Assembly (NCBI GenBank): GCA_022824205.1
Contig: JAJEAI010000203.1
Location: forward strand, 1 to 40,141
Origin: Candidatus Binatia bacterium
GTDB taxonomy: Bacteria; Desulfobacterota; Binatia; UBA9968; JAJDTQ01
Direction of reading: 5' to 3'
DNA length: 40,141 bases
Shown here piece by piece: positions 26,375 through 34,067 of the stretch. The notes under the pieces are model-generated. The model ran no database searches, was not told the DNA's origin, and saw only the letters and a program-made list of their open reading frames with translations. The position numbers and the translations under genes were made by a program. The number at the start of each line of letters is the position of its first letter. Within the stretch, counting starts at the first letter, position 1.

Positions 26375-27418
26375 ATGACCTCCCAAGACCCACTCGACAC
26401 TTTCGTTCCGAAGGCGCTTCGGACCCTGCCGAATCCAGCGCGGGATCTCCCTCGGCTCGCAAGGGATCCCGCCACGACGGTGGCCCTTGAAACCGCAATG
26501 CGCCGTGTCCCGACGCGACATGAACTCTTGTTGGGAGACGCCCGTGTCGCGAGTCTCGCTGCCGCATCCGTTGACCTGGTGGTGACGTCGCCTCCTTACT
26601 GGACGCTCAAGAAGTACCGCCGTAGCGAGGGCCAACTGGGCTGGATCGAGGACTACGCGGACTTTTTGGATCAACTAGACGAAGTCTGGCGTATGTGCCA
26701 CCAGGCGCTGATTCCCGGCGGACGTCTTGTCTGTGTCGTAGGCGATGTCTGCCTGTCCAGGCGCAAAAACTCAGGTCGACATACGGTGGTGCCCCTCCAT
26801 GCGTCCATACAGGAGCGGTGTCGCAGTGTCGGATTTGACAACTTGGCCCCGATAATCTGGAGCAAGATTGCCAACGCGGCGTACGAGGTCGACCGAGGCA
26901 GCGGCGGATTCCTGGGGAAACCCTACGAACCCAACGCGGTCATCAAGAACGACATCGAGTTCATCCTGATGCAGAGAAAACCCGGTGGGTATCGGAAACC
27001 CTCGACTGCAGCCAGGATCCTGAGTCTGCTCCCACGGGACTACTACCAGAGGCTCTTTCGGCAGGTTTGGACCGATGTCCCAGGTGCCTCGACACGAACG
27101 CATCCGGCACCCTACCCGGTGGAACTGGCCGAACGGCTGATCCGCATGTTCAGCTTTGTGGGCGATACGGTGCTCGATCCTTTCACGGGAACTGGCTCGA
27201 CGCAGGTCGCGGCCGCCGCCTGTGGCCGGAACAGTATAGGTATCGAGGTCGATCCTGTGTACATGGAAACCGCGCTGAGCCGACTGCGGAATAAAACCGG
27301 GGATCTCTTGAAAAAGGTACAAGTTAACGCCGGCGAGGTCCCCGCCGCCAACACAACGGATCCGCCGACCAACGCCGTGACCGGATCGGTTCACGTGCAA
27401 ACTCAAACCAAAGCATGA
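26375..27418 (+). CDS. Beta-class site-specific DNA methyltransferase (SPPY type)
   Basis: 347 residues. The catalytic motif TSPPYW (71-76) precedes the SAM loop DPFTGTGSTQVAAAACGR (from 268), the order of beta-class amino-methyltransferases. SPPY is most typical of N4-cytosine enzymes, although N6-adenine cannot be excluded. EVDPVYMETALSRL follows the SAM loop as in the family. The open frame extends upstream to 26228, but ATG 26375 is preferred because aggggc precedes it and the family core starts soon after; the upstream 49 codons overlap the control region. The stop overlaps the next start by 4 nt (ATGA), pairing it with the downstream endonuclease candidate. Confidence 0.88.
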   Translation: MTSQDPLDTFVPKALRTLPNPARDLPRLARDPATTVALETAMRRVPTRHELLLGDARVASLAAASVDLVVTSPPYWTLKKYRRSEGQLGWIEDYADFLDQLDEVWRMCHQALIPGGRLVCVVGDVCLSRRKNSGRHTVVPLHASIQERCRSVGFDNLAPIIWSKIANAAYEVDRGSGGFLGKPYEPNAVIKNDIEFILMQRKPGGYRKPSTAARILSLLPRDYYQRLFRQVWTDVPGASTRTHPAPYPVELAERLIRMFSFVGDTVLDPFTGTGSTQVAAAACGRNSIGIEVDPVYMETALSRLRNKTGDLLKKVQVNAGEVPAANTTDPPTNAVTGSVHVQTQTKA

Positions 27419-28014
27419 TCTCCTGCGACGACGCGGTTCAAGACCTTTATCGGATAGCAATCCTTGAAGGCAGGACCACCTCCGCCATTCGTCTTCAGAT
27501 GCTGGCCGACTATTGTGTGCAGGAGTTGGAACGCCGCGGACTCAAGGGTGTCGAGAAAGAGGTGACGATCCCTGGAGCAGGCCGAGAAAAGCAGTGGGAC
27601 GTCGCTTGGAAGTATGATGGCAAGTATCGCCTCGGGGTCTCGCTCAAATCGATCCTGAAAAACATCGCGGGGACGGTTCCCAACAGGATCGACGACCTGA
27701 TCGGAGAGGCCGCGAACGCACAGCTTCATTCTCCAGAGATCGCAGTCGGCTACGTCATGGTCTTCGACATCCAACACGATACCATGTCGACAAGACATGG
27801 ATCGAAGTGGTCGGAGATTGTCTACAACCGGCTCACCTCCCTGTCCGGCAGAAAACCCCCTTCCTGGACTACCGGCACAATAGAAGACTTTGTCCTCGTC
27901 AAAGTCGATTTCAGTGCATCACCTCAGATCAGAGAAATCTCGCGTCCCTTCGACGACTTCTTCGACAACTTGGTGGACCAAGTCGCCGATCGAAACCCGA
28001 ATGCGTTGAAATAG
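27415..28014 (+). CDS. Candidate type II restriction endonuclease (PD-(D/E)XK-like)
   Basis: 199 residues. A compact core reads D62 (KQWDVAW), a short hairpin, then S76-L-K78 (RLGVSLKSI), a variant PD-(D/E)XK site where serine takes the acidic place, as in some restriction enzymes. RIDDLIGEAANAQLHSPEIAVGYVMVF after it is a pattern I associate with predicted type II endonucleases. Its ATGA overlap with the methyltransferase gene supports a restriction-modification pair. Specificity unknown. Confidence rests more on context than on motif. Confidence 0.65.
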   Translation: MISCDDAVQDLYRIAILEGRTTSAIRLQMLADYCVQELERRGLKGVEKEVTIPGAGREKQWDVAWKYDGKYRLGVSLKSILKNIAGTVPNRIDDLIGEAANAQLHSPEIAVGYVMVFDIQHDTMSTRHGSKWSEIVYNRLTSLSGRKPPSWTTGTIEDFVLVKVDFSASPQIREISRPFDDFFDNLVDQVADRNPNALK

Positions 28015-28042
28015 TTCCCCGAAAAGTCGGAAGGAGAATGAC

Positions 28043-29020
28043 TTGCCTCAGAACCAGGTAAGCGCAACCCCCCATCTCATCCCCCTCACCGTCGCCAGCA
28101 ACGACTACCCGTTCTTCGGGGCGCTCACGAGCGGACGCCATCAGGCCTACGGTCTGGACATCCGCTGGCACTACGTGGACCCGCCGAACAAGCTGTTCCG
28201 GCGGGTGCTGAAGTCGCCGCGTTACGATGTCACCGAGCTGTCGCTGTCGAGCTACACCATCATGCGTGAACGGGGTTGGCGCGCCTACAAGGCGTTCCCG
28301 ATCTTCACGTCCCGGCGCTTCCGGCATTCGGCGCTGTTCGTGCGACGGGGCAGCCGGCTGGTGAGCGGGGAGCAGCTCAAGGGCAAGCGGGTGGGGGTGC
28401 CGGACTATCACATGACCGCGGCGGTGTGGATTCGCGGCATCCTGCAGGACGACTACGGCGTCAAGCCCGAGGACATCCACTGGGTCACCGGACGGGTGGA
28501 GCGCGTCAGGCTGCCCCGGGAGCTTGCCGGCAGGGTGGAGAACGCGGGCGGAGAAGCGCGGCTCTTCGACTGGCTCCTGGAGAAGAAGCTCGACGCGGTG
28601 ATCTACGCGCACCTGACCAGGCCGCCGGTGCCCGACGGTGCCGTGCGCTGCCTCTTCCCCGACGCAGTCGAGCGGGAGAGAGATTACTTCCGCAAACACG
28701 GCGTCATCCCGCTCATGCACCTGATGGCCATCCGGGAGAAGCACCTGGAAAGGGGGCTCGGGGTCGCGCGCAAGGTGGAGCGCGTGCTCAGGAAAGAGAA
28801 GGAGGCCTTCTTCAAGCGGCTGGAGAGGGTGAGCTCGGCCGGGGTGCTGCCGTGGTTCTCCGAGTACGTGGACGGCACCGCGGAGGTGCTCGGCCCCGAC
28901 CCGTGGCCCCATGGCCTGGAGGCCAACCGGAAAGGGCTGGAAAAGTTCCTGGACTACTCCCTGGCCCAGGGACTGATCTCGCGCCGGCCCGAACTGCGCG
29001 AGCTGTTCATCGACGTCTGA
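28043..29020 (+). CDS. 4,5-dihydroxyphthalate decarboxylase-like / substrate-binding-protein-fold protein
   Basis: 325 residues, no signal peptide. YDVTELSLSSYTIMRERG, AYKAFPIFTSRRFRHSALFVRRG and LKGKRVGVPDYHMTAAVWIRGILQDDYGV are characteristic of the 4,5-dihydroxyphthalate decarboxylase group, which has the NMT1/ABC-solute-binding fold but acts in the cytoplasm. TTG 28043 is the start: AAGGAG (28031-28036) is 6 nt before it, while the ATG at 28038 is in another frame and stops after 7 codons. It lies 28 nt after the island's last gene. The Rieske dioxygenase genes ~1 kb downstream, on the other strand, make an aromatic-acid pathway plausible; many homologues have no proven activity. Confidence 0.75.
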   Translation: MPQNQVSATPHLIPLTVASNDYPFFGALTSGRHQAYGLDIRWHYVDPPNKLFRRVLKSPRYDVTELSLSSYTIMRERGWRAYKAFPIFTSRRFRHSALFVRRGSRLVSGEQLKGKRVGVPDYHMTAAVWIRGILQDDYGVKPEDIHWVTGRVERVRLPRELAGRVENAGGEARLFDWLLEKKLDAVIYAHLTRPPVPDGAVRCLFPDAVERERDYFRKHGVIPLMHLMAIREKHLERGLGVARKVERVLRKEKEAFFKRLERVSSAGVLPWFSEYVDGTAEVLGPDPWPHGLEANRKGLEKFLDYSLAQGLISRRPELRELFIDV

Positions 29021-29056
29021 CGAAGCCAACGGGCCGGAGCGTTCCGTCCCGTTGAA

Positions 29057-29443
29057 TCAGCCGGTCTCGATGTTGCCGGCGGCAATGAACGGACCCGCCG
29101 CCACGAGCTTCTTGTTCCTGGCATCGACTCGCACGTTGAGGCCTTCGAGCGCACGCGCGCCCAGCAACTGAAGGTCGCCCTTCTGCGCGAAGACCACCTC
29201 GTCCGTCGTGAATTCCTTGCCGACCCGTATGATGGCGAAACCAATGGACCGGGTTATCTCCTGACCATTGGCCATCACGAAACGCCTGTCCTTCTTTTCG
29301 GGCTCGACGCCGATCTTCTCCAGGTGCTTGTAGTTGATCCAGGTCAACTCGCTACCGGTGTTTACCATGACCTTCGACACGCGGACGGAACGGGTCCTGT
29401 CCCGTTGGTTTTCAAGTGAGCATCCTACGCTGAAGAGTCCCAT
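29057..29443 (-). CDS. Retropepsin-like (clan AA) protein with Asp-to-Asn active site
   Basis: 128 residues. The fold pattern VSKVMVNTGSELTWINYKHL... followed by RRFVMANGQEITRSIGFAIIRVG and LQLLGARALEGLNVRVD matches small retropepsin-like aspartic proteases of bacteria. The catalytic triad, normally D-T/S-G, reads N28-T-G (codon AAC). Catalysis should therefore be abolished unless deamidation occurs, and the protein may be a binding module. The start at 29443 has AAGGGA upstream. It lies between the decarboxylase-like gene and the dioxygenase operon, with no evident link to either. Confidence 0.75.
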   Translation of the reverse strand: MGLFSVGCSLENQRDRTRSVRVSKVMVNTGSELTWINYKHLEKIGVEPEKKDRRFVMANGQEITRSIGFAIIRVGKEFTTDEVVFAQKGDLQLLGARALEGLNVRVDARNKKLVAAGPFIAAGNIETG

Positions 29444-29492
29444 TACGGTTCATCCCTTGAATACGCCCGAGAACGGGCAATGAGTGCGCCGC

Positions 29493-30179
29493 TCACAGCA
29501 CGAACGGCATGGTGGCGGACAACAGCACGCTCTGGTCCAGCAGCATGATGCGCTTGCCGACCTTCCACCGGCCGTCCACCTTGCGCAGCACGTCGTCGCG
29601 CTTGCCGGCGAACACGTCGGTGCTGTCCTCCAGCTTGTTGCGGTAGATCAGCACGCGGTACTTGACACTGACTTCCTCGGGGGCTTCCAGGCTCGGGGCC
29701 GCCTGGATGGCGTGAACGTTGGTGATGAGGCGGGAGACCCTCGGCGCGGGCTCCTCCACCCAGTGGACGCCGGAGGTGATCTGCTTGATGCGCAGCCGCA
29801 GGGTGGACTTGCCCTCGTCGAACCAGTTCATGTCCCGGCCCTGGCGGGTGTTCTCCGTGTCCCAGTGGCCGAACTGGACGTTCCGGCGCATCGGCACCCA
29901 GTAGGAGACGTCGTCGGTCAGGAGGTCCAGCCAGTCCTCGTAGCGGCGCTCGTCCAGAAGGTCCGCCTCGGCGCACAGGAACTCGTGCACCTCCTGCGCC
30001 AGCAGCAGGTAGGCGAACCCTTTCCCGGCGCCGTCCGCGGCCGGATATCCGCCACTTGGCGGGACCGGGGACGCTTCGCCGGGCACCGCCTTTTCCAGCC
30101 CCGCCGCCTGTGCCAACCCGCCCGAAGCCGTCCCTCCCACCGATTTCGTCCTACGGCTCTTCGTCCTACGGCTCGTCAT
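29493..30179 (-). CDS. Aromatic-ring-hydroxylating dioxygenase, beta subunit
   Basis: 228 residues. The core EVHEFLCAEADLLDERRYEDWLDLLTDDVSYWVPMRRN (from about 63) and KYRVLIYRNKLEDSTDVFAGKRDDVLRKVDGRWKVGKRIMLLDQSVL are typical of the small SnoaL-like beta subunit that stabilises the alpha3beta3 oxygenase. The first ~50 residues are basic and low-complexity, including a perfect 15-nt tandem repeat encoding SRRTK twice. Start 30179 is supported by GGGAG about 8 nt upstream. It follows the alpha gene by 26 nt. Ferredoxin and reductase genes are not present nearby. Confidence 0.9.
   Translation of the reverse strand: MTSRRTKSRRTKSVGGTASGGLAQAAGLEKAVPGEASPVPPSGGYPAADGAGKGFAYLLLAQEVHEFLCAEADLLDERRYEDWLDLLTDDVSYWVPMRRNVQFGHWDTENTRQGRDMNWFDEGKSTLRLRIKQITSGVHWVEEPAPRVSRLITNVHAIQAAPSLEAPEEVSVKYRVLIYRNKLEDSTDVFAGKRDDVLRKVDGRWKVGKRIMLLDQSVLLSATMPFVL
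30145..30174. repeat. Perfect 15-nt tandem duplication in the beta-subunit gene
   Basis: ttcgtcctacggctc occurs twice head to tail (30145-30159 and 30160-30174), in frame at codons 2-12 of the dioxygenase beta subunit. It lengthens a basic N-terminal tail and could vary in copy number between strains. Confidence 0.85.
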
Positions 30180-30205
30180 GGATCGACTCCCGCCACCGCG
30201 ACGCC

Positions 30206-31582
30206 TTACGAGTCCTCATCCCGCGCCCGGTCATCCATCAACTCCGACCAACGCCGGTAGAACGCCCGGGCGCCTTCCTCGGAAAAGGACGCCTTGACGG
30301 TCACCGCGTCCGGCAGGTCCTCCACGGGTTGCGCGAACCCCAGGCCCATGCCGTAGTGGTAGGGGTAGCGGCGCGCGATGGTGCCCCGGCTGGCCTCGGT
30401 GGCGTAGACCCAGTTGTCCATGTCGTCGGACTCCACCATGCCCGCGGGACCGGAAAAGCGCATGTAGTAGCGGCGCAGCAGGTCCTTGACCTCCCAGGGC
30501 GCGTCCCGGTCCACCAGGTACCAGCGCCACGCCTCGGTCCGCCCCGCCCCCAGCGGATGCCACACCACCATGGTGCGCGGGAACCAGGGGTGGAACGAGG
30601 TGTTGGGGAAGATGCTGCCGTTGCCGGGGGTGACCGTGACCTTCCCCTTCTGCCGCTCCCGCCGTCTGGCCTCCACCGCCTTGAAGTACTCCGCCACCAC
30701 CGGGTCGTTGGGAAACTCGGGGAACCACGCCTCGGCGCCCACCTCCGGCGGTCCGGTGATGGTGGCATGGCCGAGGGCGGGAAACGCCATCAGCCCGCTG
30801 GTGAACCGCCTGGCTTGGTTGCGGTGCGCCGAACCGTGCCTTTCCTGGCCCTCGCCCCCGGGGCCAACCCCGGCGATCTCCGCCGACTTGTGCGTCGTGG
30901 GGCTGTGATAGGTGTCCCAGGCGAAGTTCTCGGCGGCGAACTTCCAGTTGCACGGCATGCGCCACTTGACCACCCCACCGAGCACCTCCGAGCCGCCCGC
31001 GCCGCCGTCCCGCGCATCCAGGAGCGCGTCCAGGTACAGGCGCATGCCTCCCAGGTATTCCTCGAAGGACGGCCCCGACCCGTCCCAGGTGGCCCAGACG
31101 GTTCCCTTGTAGATCTCCATCCGCGCCGCGTGGATCAGCCCCCATTCGGACTTTTCGAGCTGCTCGCCGTAGCCCGCGCGGTACTGCGGCACGCCGTACA
31201 GGTCGCCGGGCGTCTTCACCAGCCCGCCGTCGGTGGAGTAGCTCCAGCCGTGATAGGGGCAGGTGAACACGGACGTGTTGCCCTGATCGTAACGGCACAC
31301 CTTCATGCCCCGGTGCCGGCAGGTGTTGAGCAGCACGTGGACCTTGCGTTGCGGGTCCCGCGTGACGATGACCGATTCGTCGCCCATGCGCGACAGGAAG
31401 AAGTCGCCGGGCTCCGGGATCTGACTCTCGTGTCCCACGAAGAGCCATGCGCGCGCGAAGATCCGCTCCAGCTCGGAGCGATAGATGTCCTCGTCGACGA
31501 AGATCTCCCGGCTGACCATGCCGCGGTCGAGATCGACCCACCTGCCGTTTCCATCACTGCCGGTACCCACGATGCCTCCCAA
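30206..31582 (-). CDS. Aromatic-ring-hydroxylating (Rieske) dioxygenase, alpha subunit
   Basis: 458 residues. The Rieske [2Fe-2S] ligands are C88-x-H90 (NTCRHRG) and C108-x2-H111 (CPYHGW). The mononuclear iron site reads ENFAWDTYHSPTTHK, with D223 bridging and H226/H231 as ligands. The enzyme inserts both atoms of O2 into an aromatic ring using electrons from a ferredoxin not found here. The start is uncertain: the longest frame begins at TTG 31582. GTG 31570 has GGGAGG 4 nt upstream and may be the real start; ATG 31519 has no ribosome site. The alpha and beta genes form an operon. The substrate is unknown; a neighbouring decarboxylase-like gene hints at aromatic carboxylates. Confidence 0.92.
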   Translation of the reverse strand: MGGIVGTGSDGNGRWVDLDRGMVSREIFVDEDIYRSELERIFARAWLFVGHESQIPEPGDFFLSRMGDESVIVTRDPQRKVHVLLNTCRHRGMKVCRYDQGNTSVFTCPYHGWSYSTDGGLVKTPGDLYGVPQYRAGYGEQLEKSEWGLIHAARMEIYKGTVWATWDGSGPSFEEYLGGMRLYLDALLDARDGGAGGSEVLGGVVKWRMPCNWKFAAENFAWDTYHSPTTHKSAEIAGVGPGGEGQERHGSAHRNQARRFTSGLMAFPALGHATITGPPEVGAEAWFPEFPNDPVVAEYFKAVEARRRERQKGKVTVTPGNGSIFPNTSFHPWFPRTMVVWHPLGAGRTEAWRWYLVDRDAPWEVKDLLRRYYMRFSGPAGMVESDDMDNWVYATEASRGTIARRYPYHYGMGLGFAQPVEDLPDAVTVKASFSEEGARAFYRRWSELMDDRARDEDS

Positions 31583-31660
31583 GTGGATGTGCGGTCAATG
31601 GAAACAGCGCAAGCCGCCGGTTGTCAAGCATGGAATCCAGGCGGGACCGGGCTCGGTCGG

Positions 31661-32884
31661 TCACGGCCGCACCTTGCGCAGGCCCGGCAGGGACAGGATC
31701 ACCACGGCGGCCAGCGCGAGCACCAGGGCGCCCATGCCCAACACGGTGTAGGGGGCGCCGACGAAGTGGGCGCTGATGCCGGCGAGCAGCGCTCCGGCGG
31801 GGGTGATGCCGCGGTCGAGCATGTAGATGCTCATGACCCGGCCGCGCAACTGGTCCGGCACGGTCATGTGCAGCACCATGTTGGAGACGGACATGAAGAG
31901 CACCTGGAATCCGCCCACGATGACCAGGGTCACCAGCGCCAGCGTCAGGGTGCGCACCAGCGCGAAGAGGGCGAGAAAGACGCCCTGGAACACCAGCGCG
32001 GCGAGCATCAGGAGCCCGGGCCGGCTCACCCGGTTGGCGAAGTGGGCGACGCTCAGCATCGCCAGCATGGCGCCCAGGCCGGGCGCCGCCATCATCAGGC
32101 CCAGGCCGTCCGCCCCCACCTGCAGCACGTCCTTCTGGAAGATGGGCAGGAGCGCCTGGTAGGGCATGGCGAACAGGCGCGGGATCATGGCCGTGGCCAT
32201 GACCGCGAACACCACCGGGTCCCCCCACACGTAGCGGATGCCCTCGCGCAGGTTGTTCAGCACCGAGGAGCGGGCCGCCTCGCTGATGCGCTCGGGCACG
32301 TGCATCCGGTAGATCATCCACAGGACGAAGAGGTAGGTGGCGCTCTGGATGTAGAAGTTGCCCGCCAGCCCGAAGGCGACAATGAGCACGCCGCCGACGC
32401 TGGGGCCGATGATCTTGGTGAAGTTGAAGGCCGCGGAGTTGAGGGCGACGGCATTCATCAGCTCCGCCCGCGGCACCACGTCGGGAATGAGCGCCTGCCG
32501 CACCGGCTCGCTGAAGGACCACACCACGCCGGTCACCAGGGTGAAGGCGAACAGGTGCCACACCTCCAGCAATTCCAGGCTCACCACCACGCCCATGCCC
32601 AGGGCCGTGACCAGCACGCACCACTGGGTGCTCATCATGAGCCGGCGCCGGTCCGTGCGGTCCGCCGCCACCCCCGCCAGTGGACTGAAGATGAGGAAGG
32701 GCACGAAGCGCAGTCCGTTGATGGCCCCCAGCAGGATGGACGACCCCGTCATCTCGTAGGTCGCCCATCCCAGGGTCACCTGCTGGATCCACAGTCCGCC
32801 GCTAAGGAAACAGGTGCCGGCCCACAAATACCGGAAGTCGCGGTTGCGCAGCGACGAGAAGGTGCTTCGCGGTGCGGTGTTCAT
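31661..32884 (-). CDS. MFS transporter (EntS/MFS_3-like exporter)
   Basis: 407 residues with about 10-12 hydrophobic helices. FRYLWAGTCFLSGGLWIQQVTLGWATYEMTGSS at the start, then SPLAGVAADRTDRRRLMM (the loop 2-3 motif), and GRVMSIYMLDRGITPAG near the end are typical of the MFS_3 group of drug and siderophore exporters. The substrate is unknown. ATG 32884 gives the family N-terminus MNTAPRSTFSSLRNRDFRYLW; a longer upstream frame is antisense to modC. There is no Shine-Dalgarno, and a dispersed hairpin repeat abuts the start. Confidence 0.88.
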   Translation of the reverse strand: MNTAPRSTFSSLRNRDFRYLWAGTCFLSGGLWIQQVTLGWATYEMTGSSILLGAINGLRFVPFLIFSPLAGVAADRTDRRRLMMSTQWCVLVTALGMGVVVSLELLEVWHLFAFTLVTGVVWSFSEPVRQALIPDVVPRAELMNAVALNSAAFNFTKIIGPSVGGVLIVAFGLAGNFYIQSATYLFVLWMIYRMHVPERISEAARSSVLNNLREGIRYVWGDPVVFAVMATAMIPRLFAMPYQALLPIFQKDVLQVGADGLGLMMAAPGLGAMLAMLSVAHFANRVSRPGLLMLAALVFQGVFLALFALVRTLTLALVTLVIVGGFQVLFMSVSNMVLHMTVPDQLRGRVMSIYMLDRGITPAGALLAGISAHFVGAPYTVLGMGALVLALAAVVILSLPGLRKVRP

Positions 32885-32890
32885 GTTGAA

Positions 32891-32929
32891 CCGTTCGCCC
32901 TGAGCGTAGCGTAGCGAAGTCGAAGGGCG
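32891..32929. repeat. Dispersed hairpin repeat of the ttcgccctgag...tcgaagggc type
   Basis: The segment between modC and the MFS start contains gttcgccctgag and, after a gtagcgtagcg stretch, tcgaagggcg. The ends pair as cgccct/agggcg. Strings of this kind recur in the intergenic regions of many G+C-rich bacteria. It begins 6 nt upstream of the MFS start codon, taking the place of a ribosome-binding site. Confidence 0.6.
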
Positions 32930-32939
32930 CCAACCGGTG

Positions 32940-34067
32940 TCAAACCCGGCTCCGCGGCCCGCCCGCCATGGCCGCCACCAGGCTGAGCTGGCGCCGATCC
33001 AGGTTGGCGCTCTTGATGAGGGCGTAAACCTCCTGCCCCGGCGCCAGCCCCAACTCGCGCACGGCGCCACGGGTCACCAGCGCGGTGAGCGTCGTGTCGC
33101 CGATGCGCAGACCGACCTCCGTCACCGGACCGGCGTCCGCACCCTCCCGGCCGACCTCCACCAAGGTCCCCCGGAGCACGTTGCGCAGACTGAGGCCGCG
33201 CGGCTGCTCCGTCGCCACACCGACGTCACGCGCGCGTATCCATACGCGTACGGCCACTCCCTCGGGGATGTCCGCAAGCGGCACGCGCAACTCGCCGCCG
33301 CGGAATTCGAGGTGCGTGATGCCGGCTTCGGCGTCGTGGCGCGCGACCCGCGTGGTCAGCATGGTGCCGGTCTCCGTTTCGTCCTCCGGAGACCACAGCT
33401 CCAGCCCGTTCAGGATCTCGTCCACGTCGCCCGAGGCGGCGACCCGCCCCGCGGACACCAGAACGAGGTTGCGCGCCAGCCGCGACACCTCGTCGAGTGA
33501 GTGACTCACGTAGAGGATGGGAATGCCCATCTCGTCGAGGCGCTCGACGTACGGCAATATCTCCCGCTTCATGAGCACGTCGAGGGACGCCAGGGGCTCG
33601 TCCATCAAGAGCGCCCGGGGGCTGCTCAGCAGCGCCCGGCCTACCGCCACGCGCTGCTTCTCGCCGCCCGAGAGGGAATGCGGGCGGCGCCGCAGCAGCG
33701 CGCCCAGATCCAGCAGCTCGACCACCTGTTCCATGGTCAGGTAGCGCGCCACGGCGGGCGCGAAGCGCCGGCCATACAGCAGGTTCCGGCGCACGGTCAG
33801 GTGGGGGAACAGGCGCCCTTCCTGGAACACGTAACCGAGGCGCCGTTTCCAGGGCGGCAGGTCGATGCCCGCGGCGCTGTCGAACAGCACGTGGCCGTCC
33901 ACCGCGATGCGCCCGCGGTCCGGCTTGAGGAGCCCGCTCACCATGTTGACGATGGAGGTCTTGCCCGCGCCGGAACGGCCGAACAGGGCGGTGACCCCAC
34001 GATCGCTGCGGAACCGGGCCTCGACACGGAAGTCTCCGAGGCGGCGCTCGACGTCTACTTCAAGCAT
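32940..34067 (-). CDS. modC: Molybdate ABC transporter ATPase
   Basis: 375 residues. Walker A is GRSGAGKTS, Q-loop is VFQEGRLFPHLTV, signature is LSGGEKQR and Walker B is ALLMDEPLASLD. The H-loop lies in LYVSHSLDEV. The C-terminal third is a Mop/TOBE domain (LRNVLRGTLVEVG...VGLRIGDTTLTALVTRGAVRELGLAPGQEVYALIKSANL) that binds oxyanion, as usual in ModC. ATG 34067 overlaps the modB stop by 8 nt. It is the last gene of modABC and couples ATP hydrolysis to molybdate uptake at the inner membrane. Confidence 0.95.
   Translation of the reverse strand: MLEVDVERRLGDFRVEARFRSDRGVTALFGRSGAGKTSIVNMVSGLLKPDRGRIAVDGHVLFDSAAGIDLPPWKRRLGYVFQEGRLFPHLTVRRNLLYGRRFAPAVARYLTMEQVVELLDLGALLRRRPHSLSGGEKQRVAVGRALLSSPRALLMDEPLASLDVLMKREILPYVERLDEMGIPILYVSHSLDEVSRLARNLVLVSAGRVAASGDVDEILNGLELWSPEDETETGTMLTTRVARHDAEAGITHLEFRGGELRVPLADIPEGVAVRVWIRARDVGVATEQPRGLSLRNVLRGTLVEVGREGADAGPVTEVGLRIGDTTLTALVTRGAVRELGLAPGQEVYALIKSANLDRRQLSLVAAMAGGPRSRV

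Noticed and set aside
17945..28042. Attachment-site direct repeats or an integrase bordering the defence island
   Set aside because: The flanking sequences (17945-17983 and 28015-28042) share no repeat I can see, and no tRNA gene, integrase or transposase is nearby.
30056..32914. A 952-codon plus-strand open frame opposite the dioxygenase and MFS genes
   Set aside because: Antisense shadow of three recognised proteins.
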